Source of the DNA: Sporolactobacillus sp. THM7-7
Lineage (GTDB): Bacteria; Bacillota; Bacilli; Bacillales; Sporolactobacillaceae
Reading direction: 5' to 3'
DNA: 40,799 nucleotides
Assembly: GCF_004153225.1 (NCBI RefSeq)
Contig: NZ_SEMB01000016.1
Location: 27,585 to 68,383 of the forward strand
The translations under genes were made by a program, and so were the position numbers. The notes below the pieces were generated by a model that saw nothing but the letters and a program-made list of their open reading frames with translations, did not search any database and was not told the DNA's origin. Each line of letters starts with the position of its first letter. Within the stretch, counting starts at the first letter, position 1. Shown here piece by piece: positions 15,189 to 23,481 of this stretch.

Positions 15189-16376
15189 ATGAAATGGAAC
15201 AGAATTATTCCACTGCTAGCAGTAGTTATCTTGGTATTCGGGGGGATCAGCGGATGCTCATCGTCAGGTTCTTCATCAGAGTCGGGAGGGAAAACCGTCA
15301 TTAAGATAGCGACTCAGACACCCTTATCCGGCGGTAGCGCTGCTGTAGGCGAATCGATTAAAAATGCCGCTCAGCTTGCAATTGATGATCATAAAAAAGA
15401 GTTTGCCGATAAAGGCTTTGACATTAAGCTGGCTCCCTACGACGACCAGGCGGATCCTAAAAAAGGGGTAGCCAATGCCCAGCTTATCACCGCCGATAAA
15501 CAAGTGTTTGGCATTGTCGGCCACTATAATTCGGGAGTTGCCATCCCGGCGTCTGAAGTTTACGAGAAGAACAATCTTGCGATGGTTTCACCGGCTAATA
15601 CTGCCGTAAATATGACAGAAAGAGGATTAAAGACGGTTAACCGTATTGTTGCCCGCGACGATTTTCAGGGGCCTGCCGGAGCGGATTTCGCTGTAAAGAC
15701 ACTCAAAGCGAAAAAGATTTTTGTGATTCAGGATAAAACGGCTTATGGCTCCGGTCTTGCGGAACAGTTCAGGGATCATGCGAAGGAACTGGGTACGCAA
15801 ATTCTCGGCTATGAAGGCATTACGGTTGGCGAAAAAGATTTCAACGGTGTCATCAGCCAGGCGGCTTCAAAGAAACCGGATCTCATTTACTTTGCCGGTA
15901 TGTATACTGAAGGCGGTCAGATTATCAAGCAGGCTCGCGCAAAAGGGCTCAATATGCCTATTATGAGCGGCGATGGTCTTGATTCCTCATCAACCGTCGA
16001 GATTGCCGGTGAGGCAGTCAAGAATGTGTATTTTACATCCGCTTCAGGTGATGTGACGAAGACAGAAAAGGGACAGAAATTTTCTCAAAGATACAAAGAT
16101 AAATTCAACAAAAACATCGAATCATACGCTGCTTATGGATATGACGCTGTTGCTGTCCTCCTTCAGGGAATCATGGCTGCCATAGACAAAAATGACGGAA
16201 AACTTCCGACACGCGAACAGGTTGTTGAGAATATCCGACCGATTAAGGATTACGAAGGGGTGGCCACAAAAGTAAGCTTTGATGATAAAGGAGATAACAA
16301 ATATGCAAAAATATTCATCTATAATTTTACTAAACCTTCATATCCGGCTTCTCAGGTTGCGGAAATCAGTCAGTAA
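15189..16376 (+). CDS. Substrate-binding lipoprotein, branched-chain amino acid (LivJ/LivK) type
   Basis: 395 residues. A lipoprotein signal with lipobox GGISGC (Cys about residue 23) is followed by a Ser/Gly linker. The mature part starts KTVIKIATQTPLSGG and has the two-lobe LivJ/LivK fold (YDDQADPKKGVANAQLI, VAIPASEVYEKNNLAMVSPANT, DKTAYGSGLAEQFRDH, AAYGYDAVAVLLQGI). Such proteins deliver amino acids or amides to an ABC importer outside the membrane. No permease or ATPase genes (livHMGF) are next to it, so it is an orphan here. Its place after the hydroxyproline operon suggests proline or hydroxyproline as a ligand, but that is only context. AAGGGGGG lies before the ATG. Confidence 0.85.
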   Translation: MKWNRIIPLLAVVILVFGGISGCSSSGSSSESGGKTVIKIATQTPLSGGSAAVGESIKNAAQLAIDDHKKEFADKGFDIKLAPYDDQADPKKGVANAQLITADKQVFGIVGHYNSGVAIPASEVYEKNNLAMVSPANTAVNMTERGLKTVNRIVARDDFQGPAGADFAVKTLKAKKIFVIQDKTAYGSGLAEQFRDHAKELGTQILGYEGITVGEKDFNGVISQAASKKPDLIYFAGMYTEGGQIIKQARAKGLNMPIMSGDGLDSSSTVEIAGEAVKNVYFTSASGDVTKTEKGQKFSQRYKDKFNKNIESYAAYGYDAVAVLLQGIMAAIDKNDGKLPTREQVVENIRPIKDYEGVATKVSFDDKGDNKYAKIFIYNFTKPSYPASQVAEISQ

Positions 16377-16863
16377 TTATTTCCAACTATTTTCAAGTCA
16401 ATCAACATGATTTATGAGATGTACAGCGGATTTAATATGATGTTATACTGATTATCCTTTAAACAAAACTAGTGATGGAAATTTCGGGCTATATTTATTT
16501 GGTGGATTACGGAGAGCTGATCTTATGAGGCAAACTGTATGAAAAAAAGAAAAGCAACGTATCATTGGAGCAATACTAGCCTGATCATTAAAGAAAAATC
16601 TGGATGTTACGAACCTTGGATAATTAGCAAGCATGAAAAAACGGTCGGGAGATCTTTTGTAAAAGATGATCTTTCGCCGTTATTTTATTGACATTTCATA
16701 GAATATAAGGAAAAATATCGTCTATTCAACATGACTAGCGGTACAGAATAATCCTTAAAGCCAGGTTCTACCATATCTATTGAAATCCATTCTATGATTA
16801 GATAAACTATTTACAAGTCCCGGCCGAATTAGGCTTGGATTCAGATGATGAAAGGGCTTGCAA
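16377..16863. other. AT-rich intergenic region, no supported gene
   Basis: 487 bases without a recognisable gene. A 50-codon open frame (16539-16691) with a weak GAGG site has no recognisable family. A hairpin at about 16642-16676 (AACGG pairing with CCGTT around GAGATC/GATC) followed by TATTTTATT could be a terminator. A TTGACA at 16689-16694 could be a -35 box, but no good -10 follows at the right distance. Transporter genes missing beside the binding lipoprotein may have been lost from here. Confidence 0.4.
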
Positions 16864-17766
16864 ATGAGAGCCAAAAGTTCCCTGGCAAGCATGGGGGTTG
16901 ATCGGATGGAACGTCAGCCGCTCATTCGGGCAGAGGATGTTTCTTTTCAATATAAAGGTGATCTGGGGGAGAAAGTCATTCCCGCTTTAAACCAGATTCG
17001 TCTGGATATTTATCCGGGGGAGTATGTGGCGATTATCGGAAGAAACGGGTCCGGGAAGTCGACGCTTTCCAAACATTTCAATGGGATCCTGCAGCCTTCC
17101 CGCGGAGATGTCTGGGTCGATGGATGGAATACAAAAGAGAAGAGTCGTCTGCAGGAGATTCGGAAAAAAGTGGGTATGGTGTTTCAAAACCCAGATAATC
17201 AGATTATCGCGACAACGGTCGAAGATGACGTGGCCTTTGGGCTCGAGAATATTCAAGTTCCTCCGGAGGAAATGGATGAAAGGATTGATGCGGCGCTGCG
17301 TCTGGCGGGTCTGTCTTCGATGCGCCGACGTGCGCCCTATCATTTATCGGAAGGACAGAAGCAGCGCCTGGCGATTGCCGGAGTGATCGCGATGAGGCCG
17401 GCGTGCCTTGTTCTGGATGAGGCAACAAGCCGACTGGATACATACGGGAGACGGGAGCTGCTGCGGGTTATTCGGCGGCTGAATGAGGGCGGTATGGCGA
17501 TTGTTACGGTGACGCATCACATGTCCGAAGCGGCGGAGGCGGACAGGGTGATTGTTCTTGATGAAGGGAGCATCGTCCTTCAGGGGCCGCCCCGCGAGGT
17601 TTTTCAAAAACAGGCTTTTCTTCAGGAGCGACAGCTGGACGTACCGGCAGCGAGCCGGATTGCCGGAATGGTGCACGAGAGATGTCCCTCTTTTCGGCCG
17701 GATCTGATCGATTCCGATGAGGTTGCCGGAGAAGTCCGTCGTTTAATAGGAGAAGGAGAAAAATAG
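16864..17766 (+). CDS. ecfA1: ECF transporter ATPase EcfA1
   Basis: About 300 residues, an ABC ATPase of the energy-coupling factor type. Walker A is GRNGSGKSTL, the Q-loop is VFQNPDNQI, the signature is LSEGQKQRLAIAG (Glu where LSGGQ is usual), and Walker B is LVLDEATSRLD. VGMVFQNPDNQIIATTVEDDVAFGLEN is the ECF hallmark, split here as VGMVFQNPDNQ and TTVEDDVAFGLEN. With EcfA2 it forms the ATP-hydrolysing pair under EcfT. The start is uncertain: ATG 16864 has AAAGGG 7 nt upstream, while TTG 16858 and ATG 16906 are alternatives. The stop is followed directly by ecfA2. It is the first gene of a four-gene transport operon. Confidence 0.88.
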   Translation: MRAKSSLASMGVDRMERQPLIRAEDVSFQYKGDLGEKVIPALNQIRLDIYPGEYVAIIGRNGSGKSTLSKHFNGILQPSRGDVWVDGWNTKEKSRLQEIRKKVGMVFQNPDNQIIATTVEDDVAFGLENIQVPPEEMDERIDAALRLAGLSSMRRRAPYHLSEGQKQRLAIAGVIAMRPACLVLDEATSRLDTYGRRELLRVIRRLNEGGMAIVTVTHHMSEAAEADRVIVLDEGSIVLQGPPREVFQKQAFLQERQLDVPAASRIAGMVHERCPSFRPDLIDSDEVAGEVRRLIGEGEK

Positions 17767-18660
17767 ATGGCCGCAGAACCGATTATCGATGTGCAGCATC
17801 TGGAACATACGTACATGAAGGGAACGCCGTTTGTCCATCAGGCTCTTACGGGAGTCAGCATAACCGTTTATTCAGGGGAATGCGTGGCCATCATCGGACA
17901 TACCGGTTCGGGAAAATCAACGCTTGTTCAGCATTTTAACGGGCTGATCCTGCCACAAAAAGGAAAGGTTATTGTCGATGGGGCGGATCTTTCGGATAAA
18001 AAAACAGATATGAAAGGTTTAAGGCAGAAGGTCGGTTTGGTCTTTCAAGATCCGGAATCGCAGATTTTCGAAAGCCTCGTCGGCGATGAGATTGCTTATG
18101 GCCCGTTCAAGATGGGCTGGCCGATCAAAGACGTACGAGATGCCGTAAAGGGGGCCATGGAGATGGCTGGTCTTCCGTTTGACGCCATGAAGGACCGTCC
18201 GACGGCCGCCCTGAGTGGTGGCCAGAAAAGAAAGGTGGCTTTGGCCGGCGTCCTCGCGTTGAAACCGAAAATTCTCGTTCTGGATGAACCGACGGCCGGT
18301 CTTGATCCGCGTTCCGGCATGGAACTGCTCGGCCGGTTGAAGACGTTAAACGAGCAGGAACATCTAACCATCGTTTTTATTTCCCATCATCTTGAAGAGG
18401 TGGCTTATTTGGCCGACAGAATTTATGTGCTGGACCATGGAAAAAACATCGGCGAAGGGTCGCCCGCCACGCTTTTCAGCAATAAAAAGATGCTTGAAAA
18501 ATATCGCATCGGGACGCCGGAGACCGTGGACATTTTGTATCGGCTGCAAGATGCGGGTTTTTCGGTGAATGTGGCTCATTACGGTATCGCCGAAGTCGCG
18601 TCTCAGATTTGCTCTATTCTCGAGCATGGACCAAGAAGGGATCGCTATGACACGGTTTGA
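17767..18660 (+). CDS. ecfA2: ECF transporter ATPase EcfA2
   Basis: 297 residues with Walker A GHTGSGKSTLVQHFNGL, Q-loop VFQDPESQIFE, signature LSGGQKRKVALAG and Walker B ILVLDEPTAGLDP, followed by the switch His in VFISHH. The start ATG follows the ecfA1 stop at once, with AGGAGAAGGAG in front of it. The ecfT start lies 14 bp before its stop. The more complete signature motif compared with EcfA1 fits the usual heterodimer in which the two ATP sites differ. Confidence 0.9.
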   Translation: MAAEPIIDVQHLEHTYMKGTPFVHQALTGVSITVYSGECVAIIGHTGSGKSTLVQHFNGLILPQKGKVIVDGADLSDKKTDMKGLRQKVGLVFQDPESQIFESLVGDEIAYGPFKMGWPIKDVRDAVKGAMEMAGLPFDAMKDRPTAALSGGQKRKVALAGVLALKPKILVLDEPTAGLDPRSGMELLGRLKTLNEQEHLTIVFISHHLEEVAYLADRIYVLDHGKNIGEGSPATLFSNKKMLEKYRIGTPETVDILYRLQDAGFSVNVAHYGIAEVASQICSILEHGPRRDRYDTV

Positions 18661-19489
18661 ATGGTCGCGGAAAATAACGATCGGCCATTATATTCCGATA
18701 GACTCGATCATTCATCGGCTGGATTCAAGCTGTAAATTACTCGGTTTTACGGTGCTCATTGTGGCAATTGCCTTCTGTAATTCCTATTTCGGCAACGTGC
18801 TTTTTTTCACTTTTGCCCTTTTCTTATTCGTTTTATCGCGTTTGCCGATTCGCTACGGATTGTCAGGAATCAAACCGGCGATTCCTTTTATGGTTATTTT
18901 AGCGGTCCTTCAGCTCCTGTTTTACGGCGGAGGGGTCACCGCTTCCGGAACGGTTTATATTCATTATAGTTTTCTTCTAATAACGAGCGACAGCGTTCGC
19001 CTTGTTGTGGTGTCGGCCATGCGGTTTGTTGAAATAATTTTGGTCAGCAGCGTGCTGACGCTGAGTACGCCGGAAACCGAGCTGATGCATGGAATGGAGC
19101 GGTTATTAAAGCCGCTGAAATATATTCGGTTTCCGGTGCACCAATTTTCGTTGATCATTATGATTGCCGTTCGTTTCGTGCCGACCTTTGCCATGGAGAT
19201 GGAGAAGCTGATGAAAGCGCAGGCATCCCGGGGGGCGGCGTTTGGAACGGGCAGGTGGTGGCAGATTATCCGGCGGACAAAAGATATGTTCCCGCTCATG
19301 ATTCCGCTTTTTCGATCGGCGATGGCGCGTGCAGACGATCTGGTTCTGGCGATGGAGTGTCGATGCTTTGTGCCGGGGCAAAGCCGGACGACTTACCGAA
19401 GAGGCAAAGCCAGAAGCCGTGATTTTTCATTTCTTTTGATCATCATCGGCTTTTCTCTGTTTGCGCTGTTTTATCCGTTTCCTGGTTAA
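18647..19489 (+). CDS. ecfT: ECF transporter transmembrane subunit EcfT
   Basis: 280 residues. Start at ATG 18647, with AAGAAGGG upstream and a 14-bp overlap with ecfA2; a longer frame from 18569 is an overlap artefact. The early motif SIIHRLDSSCKLLGFTVLIV is typical of EcfT. Several membrane helices follow, then the cytoplasmic coupling region with QASRGAAFG and AMECRCF, the two Arg-containing motifs that contact the ATPases. EcfT links the ATPase pair to the substrate-capturing S component encoded next. Confidence 0.88.
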   Translation: MTRFEWSRKITIGHYIPIDSIIHRLDSSCKLLGFTVLIVAIAFCNSYFGNVLFFTFALFLFVLSRLPIRYGLSGIKPAIPFMVILAVLQLLFYGGGVTASGTVYIHYSFLLITSDSVRLVVVSAMRFVEIILVSSVLTLSTPETELMHGMERLLKPLKYIRFPVHQFSLIIMIAVRFVPTFAMEMEKLMKAQASRGAAFGTGRWWQIIRRTKDMFPLMIPLFRSAMARADDLVLAMECRCFVPGQSRTTYRRGKARSRDFSFLLIIIGFSLFALFYPFPG

Positions 19490-19539
19490 TCGGCGGATGT
19501 CAGTGATTGTAAGCGTAAAAAATAAAGGGGAGAGCTTTC

Positions 19540-20088
19540 ATGGGGAAAGGATTAACGACCCGCCGAATGGTTGTTGCGGGGGTTTTAGGAGCGATTTCTA
19601 TTTTACTCGGCATCACCAGGCTGGGCTACATTCCAGTGCCGACACCGGCAGGCAACGCGACGATCATGCACGTTCCCGCCGTGATCGGCGGCATTATCGA
19701 AGGCCCGGTTGTCGGTCTGATAATCGGGCTTATCTTTGGCGTTTCTTCTTTTCTGAATGCGTCGATCCCGCTTTTTAAAGATCCGCTCGTTTCCATCGTG
19801 CCGCGTTTATTCATCGGTGTTGTCGCCTTTCTTGTTTATATCGGACTGAAACGCTTCAATAAATATGTCGCTATCGGCGCAGCCGGGTTCTTTGGGTCGC
19901 TGACGAATACCGTCTTTGTCCTGGCGGTTGCCGTCGCGCGCGGCTATTTTACGCTGCCGGTTGCGCTCGGAGTCGCGATCGCCAATGGACTGCCTGAAGC
20001 CATCGTCTCGGTCATTGTTACACTGGCTGTTGTGGCTCCCTGGAAAAAGATCGGCGCTTCGAGAAAGAAAAAATCGAAAATCTCCTGA
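19540..20088 (+). CDS. ECF transporter S component, substrate unassigned
   Basis: 182 residues with about five or six hydrophobic helices and a basic C-terminal tail (KKIGASRKKKSK). The N-terminal TTRRMVVAGVLGAISILLG contains the small-residue helix (A-x3-A-like) that S components use to dock on EcfT. TIMHVPAVIGGIIEGPVVG and PLVSIVPRLFIG fit the general ECF S-component family rather than ThiT, RibU or BioY. Its place at the end of ecfA1-A2-T suggests a dedicated transporter, although the module may also serve other S components. Vitamin or vitamin precursor is likely, but I cannot name it. AGGGGAGA precedes the ATG. Confidence 0.82.
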   Translation: MGKGLTTRRMVVAGVLGAISILLGITRLGYIPVPTPAGNATIMHVPAVIGGIIEGPVVGLIIGLIFGVSSFLNASIPLFKDPLVSIVPRLFIGVVAFLVYIGLKRFNKYVAIGAAGFFGSLTNTVFVLAVAVARGYFTLPVALGVAIANGLPEAIVSVIVTLAVVAPWKKIGASRKKKSKIS

Positions 20089-20139
20089 AAAAGAAGCGAG
20101 TTTTGATAGAGCCAAAGGAGATAACGTATTCAAAAAAAC

Positions 20140-20180
20140 AAGGCTCAGCCGGCGTGAAAGCTCTGGCTGAGCCTTATTTA
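20140..20180. terminator. Bidirectional terminator between ECF and ABC-2 operons
   Basis: AAGGCTCAGCC (20140-20150) pairs perfectly with GGCTGAGCCTT (20165-20175). An A-run lies on the left and TATTTAA on the right, fitting two convergent operons. Confidence 0.9.
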
Positions 20181-20242
20181 ATGGAGGAATTCTTAACCGT
20201 TTAAAAAGGCCCCTTCCTTTCCTAAGAAATTTCGGGATCCGT

Positions 20243-21079
20243 TTACCGTTTGTGTCGATAGAGATACATGGTGATCGGCGCAAAGATGGCGATGAGGATG
20301 GCCGAGGCAACAAGAACCCAGACGACCTCGCCTATATCAATCGTTCCCTGCATGAATCCGCGCACCGCTGTCGTAAGGACGGAGACCGGGTTGACATCGA
20401 CGACTGCCCGAAGCCATGAGGGCATCGTCGCCGGATCGACGAAGATGTTGCTGGCAAAGGTGACCGGAAAGAGCAGTGTCATACTAACTCCCATCACGGA
20501 ATTCGGTGTGCGCAGAATCAAGCCAATAACGGTAAAAATCCAGGACAGACTGAAGGCAAAGATGAGAATAAGGACGATGCCAAGCACGACGCCGGACAAA
20601 CCCCCGTTTGGACGAAACCCGAGGATGAGCCCGAGGATCATCACTATAACGGACGCGATGCCGTAGCGAAAGGTGTCCGCTATCAGCGCCCCGACAAGCG
20701 GGGACGGGCTCCAGATCGGCATGGAGCGAAAACGGTCAAAAATCCCTTTGGAGATGTCGGTATTCAATGCAACGCCAGTATATACGGTTGTAAAAACGAC
20801 CGTCTGAACAAGGATGCCGGGTAGAAGAAACTGCAAGTATTTGCTCGTTGATCCGGCGAGCGCTCCGCCGAACAGGTAGGTAAACATCAGCGTGAACATG
20901 ACGGGAAAGAAGGTGACGTCCAAAAGCTGTTCCGGAACATATTTGATTTTAAGAAGCGCCCGCCAGCCAAAAGTAAGCGATGCCGACACCGCACCGGCTT
21001 TAGGCGGTCTCTCTTGGGAGAGCAGGACTTTGCGCAGCTGTTCCTGCTGACCTATTTTCGATTGGGTGTTTTGTTCCAT
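20243..21079 (-). CDS. ABC-2 type exporter permease (DrrB-like)
   Basis: 278 residues with six predicted membrane helices. An N-terminal cytoplasmic part is followed by FPVMFTLMFTYLFGGALAGS, and the ABC-2 signature region is ILVQTVVFTTVYTGVALNTDI with GIFDRFRSMPIW. The last part, NPVSVLTTAVRGFMQG, is typical of DrrB/NodJ-type permeases. The start codon shares one base with the stop of the ATPase gene (TAATG), so the pair is co-translated. The likely role is export of a hydrophobic compound such as a drug, antibiotic or lipid-linked molecule; the substrate is unknown. It faces a bidirectional terminator. Confidence 0.85.
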   Translation of the reverse strand: MEQNTQSKIGQQEQLRKVLLSQERPPKAGAVSASLTFGWRALLKIKYVPEQLLDVTFFPVMFTLMFTYLFGGALAGSTSKYLQFLLPGILVQTVVFTTVYTGVALNTDISKGIFDRFRSMPIWSPSPLVGALIADTFRYGIASVIVMILGLILGFRPNGGLSGVVLGIVLILIFAFSLSWIFTVIGLILRTPNSVMGVSMTLLFPVTFASNIFVDPATMPSWLRAVVDVNPVSVLTTAVRGFMQGTIDIGEVVWVLVASAILIAIFAPITMYLYRHKR

Positions 21080-22074
21080 TATGCATGCGACTCCTTGCTG
21101 GTTTTTTCTACAGCCGGGCGGCCGGTCAGGGTTAGGAAGACTTCATCGAGACTCGGCTGTCCAAGCGAGAAATCGGTTACCCGTATGTCCGCTTTTGCAA
21201 GTTCCCCGAGCGCCTCGGAAACGCGCTCGGTCTGCGTTACCCGGGCCGACAGAGCGGCCGGATCGTTAGACAAGTGAACGGGAGTACCCAGTCTCTCAGA
21301 CAAGAGGCGCTGGGCCCCGGATCTTTTCTCCCGATCGAGCAGTCTGACGTGAAGCACGCCGGAGCCGACCGACGCCTTTAGCTCCCCGCTTGTCCCCTCA
21401 GCAATGATTTTACCGTGATCGATGACCGCAATCCGGTCCGCCAGCTGATCGGCTTCTTCAAGATATTGTGTTGTTAAAAGTACGGTTGTTCCCGTGCCGA
21501 CGAGTACCCGGACAATATCCCAGATCTGATTGCGGCTTCGCGGATCCAGCCCGGTCGTCGGTTCGTCGAGAAAGAGCAGGTCGGGGCGGACAACAATGCT
21601 CGCCGCGATGTCGATACGGCGGCGCATACCGCCAGAGTATTTTTTCACCTGGCGTTTCGCAGCCTCTTCCAAACCGAAGGCGCTCAGCAGTTCAGCGGCG
21701 CGAGTCTTCGCCTGTTTCCGTGTGTACCCCATCAGCCGGGCGATGAGAATGAGATTTTCCATTCCGGACAGATTCTCGTCAATGGAGGCGAACTGGCCGG
21801 TCAGACTGACGCGGCTCCGCACGGCGCCTGGTTCTCTGATTAAGTCGTGGCCGAGAATTTTCGCGCTCCCTTCATCCGGCTTTAACAACGTGGCAAGCAT
21901 GCGGATAGTCGTCGTTTTTCCCGCGCCGTTCGGTCCGAGAAATCCGTAGACGGTACCTTTTGGAATCGCTAAATCTACGCCGTCGACCGCGCGATGCCTG
22001 CTGAAAATTTTGACCAGTCCGGAGGCTTCGACGGCCAGTTCAGAGTAATTGGAATTAGGTTTAGATGAGTTCAC
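21079..22074 (-). CDS. ABC exporter ATPase (DrrA-like)
   Basis: 331 residues. Walker A is [18 protein letters not shown], the signature [16 protein letters not shown], Walker [17 protein letters not shown] and the switch His equivalent [16 protein letters not shown], where Gln replaces the usual His as in DrrA. The C-terminal extension (about 240-331) is the DrrA-type domain. I start at GTG 22074 because AGGAGG (22082-22087) is 7 nt away; the longer frame to 22104 includes that site. It acts with the downstream permease. The promoter must lie in 22088-22300, shared with the divergent fructokinase. Confidence 0.88.
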   Translation of the reverse strand: MNSSKPNSNYSELAVEASGLVKIFSRHRAVDGVDLAIPKGTVYGFLGPNGAGKTTTIRMLATLLKPDEGSAKILGHDLIREPGAVRSRVSLTGQFASIDENLSGMENLILIARLMGYTRKQAKTRAAELLSAFGLEEAAKRQVKKYSGGMRRRIDIAASIVVRPDLLFLDEPTTGLDPRSRNQIWDIVRVLVGTGTTVLLTTQYLEEADQLADRIAVIDHGKIIAEGTSGELKASVGSGVLHVRLLDREKRSGAQRLLSERLGTPVHLSNDPAALSARVTQTERVSEALGELAKADIRVTDFSLGQPSLDEVFLTLTGRPAVEKTSKESHA

Positions 22075-22313
22075 TTTTTTTCCTCCTGAGTCGAATGGTT
22101 CCATACATGGCCGGCCTGAAATCGAGAGCGATACTTGCCAAAGCAGACGATTTCTTCACTCGTTTTCATGGCAATCATCTATATTATATCGGAAAATTGC
22201 TTTATAATCACAAATTTTGAGTTAGAAAAACGCTAAAAAAACGGCCCGTGTCATCATCGATTTCTGTTCAGAAAATTGTTGTCAGTCCCGTCACGATAAA
22301 TGTGCCAATTTGT

Positions 22314-22343
22314 TATAATAGATTGAGAGAGGCAACGCTTACA
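22314..22343 (+). promoter_or_regulatory. Extended -10 promoter and cre-like site before the fructokinase
   Basis: TGTTATAAT at 22311-22319 is an extended -10 element; the -35 region is poor. AGGCAACGCTTACA at 22330-22343 matches the cre consensus at 12 of 14 positions and lies at the expected start of transcription, so catabolite or LacI-family repression is plausible. Confidence 0.55.
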
Positions 22344-22366
22344 CCATTTGGATCGGCTTTGCCTTA

Positions 22367-22450
22367 ATTCGGATTCACTTTCGCTGGATTCGGATTGACT
22401 TTTGCTGGATTCGAATTCACTTTCGCAGGATTCGAATTCATTCCACGAAA
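22367..22450. repeat. Third 21-bp tandem repeat (four units) in the fructokinase leader
   Basis: Four units of 21 bp, each starting ATTCGGATTC or ATTCGAATTC and continuing ACTTTCGCTGG in the best copies (22367-22387, 22388-22408, 22409-22429, diverged 22430-22450). It ends about 20 bp before the fructokinase start codon, so it would lie in the mRNA leader. A related unit occurs at 37163. Confidence 0.85.
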
Positions 22451-22471
22451 ATAGATTGGATGTGAGGAACT

Positions 22472-23362
22472 ATGTATCTTGGCGGTATTGAAGCTGGCGG
22501 TACGAAATTCGTCTGCGCGATTGGCGACGAGAATGGAAAAATTTATGCAAGGGAAAGGGTTGCGACCGAGGAACCTAAAGTAACGATCCCAAAGGTCATT
22601 GCCTTTTTTCGTCAATTTGACATCGAGTCGCTCGGGATTGGTTCATTCGGTCCCGTTGATTTAAACAAAGAAAGCCCTACTTACGGACATATCACATCGA
22701 CACCGAAACTGGCTTGGGCGAATTTTCCATTTGTCAAGACAATGGAAGAGGCACTGAACGTTCCTGTCGGGTTCAGCACCGATGTGAATGGGGCAGCGCT
22801 CGGCGAGCTGCATCAAGGGGCCGGAAAAGGCCTGGACGGATGCCTGTATATTACGGTTGGAACGGGCATCGGAGCCGGGCTGATCGCCGGGCATCGTCTC
22901 CTGCAGGGAATGTCGCACCCGGAGATGGGCCATGTGCTGCTGCGCCGTCACCCGGAAGATCATTTCGACGGCATTTGCCCGTATCATCACGATTGTCTGG
23001 AAGGGATCGCTTCGGGACCGGCGCTTGAGGCGCACTGGGGCAAGCCCGCTTCCGAACTGGCCGATCAGCCGCTCGTCTGGGAAATTGAGGCGGAATACCT
23101 GGCACAGGCGCTGATGCAGTATGTCCTGATCGTCTCGCCGAAACGGATTATTATGGGCGGCGGTGTCATGAAGCAGGAACAGCTGTTCCCGATGATCCGC
23201 ACCCGGCTTCAGGAACTGCTCGCCGGATATGTCGATCTGCCAGAATTAAAGAGTAGAATCAACGAATACGTCGTCCCCCCGGCTCTCGGAGACAATGCCG
23301 GAATCACCGGGGCTTTGATTCTCGCAAAACAGGCGCTGAAGGAAAACCGTGTTTCCAATTAA
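22472..23362 (+). CDS. ROK-family fructokinase
   Basis: 296 residues. The ATP site is IEAGGTKFVCAIGDE, the catalytic region is FGPVDLN and FSTDVNGAALGE, and GTGIGAGLI follows. The zinc motif of ROK kinases is HPEDHFDGICPYHHDCLEG (about 152-170), with His and three Cys/His ligands. It matches the GmuE/YdhR/ScrK type that phosphorylates fructose to fructose-6-phosphate in the cytoplasm. Downstream are a LacI regulator, a sucrose-type permease and an invertase, so it would use the fructose released from sucrose. Ribosome site GTGAGGAAC. A hairpin after the stop separates it partly from the regulator. Mannose or other hexoses are possible substrates. Confidence 0.87.
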   Translation: MYLGGIEAGGTKFVCAIGDENGKIYARERVATEEPKVTIPKVIAFFRQFDIESLGIGSFGPVDLNKESPTYGHITSTPKLAWANFPFVKTMEEALNVPVGFSTDVNGAALGELHQGAGKGLDGCLYITVGTGIGAGLIAGHRLLQGMSHPEMGHVLLRRHPEDHFDGICPYHHDCLEGIASGPALEAHWGKPASELADQPLVWEIEAEYLAQALMQYVLIVSPKRIIMGGGVMKQEQLFPMIRTRLQELLAGYVDLPELKSRINEYVVPPALGDNAGITGALILAKQALKENRVSN

Positions 23363-23374
23363 AAATTGACACTA

Positions 23375-23406
23375 GGCTCATCGTCATTTGACAATGGCGA
23401 AGAGCC
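23375..23406 (+). terminator. Hairpin after the fructokinase gene
   Basis: GGCTC (23375-23379) pairs with GAGCC (23402-23406), with inner TCG/CGA and CA/TG pairs. The tail AAGTTTCCTTT is only modestly T-rich, so it may be a weak terminator. Confidence 0.5.
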
Positions 23407-23481
23407 AAGTTTCCTTTATCTAACTTACCAGAGTACGGCTGTCTCTTGTATCATATGGATTGAAAATAGGAGTTTGGTGAT

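Noticed and set aside
16539-16691. 50-codon open frame with a weak GAGG site
   Set aside because: No family recognised, the region is AT-rich, and its end overlaps a hairpin; kept only as a note.
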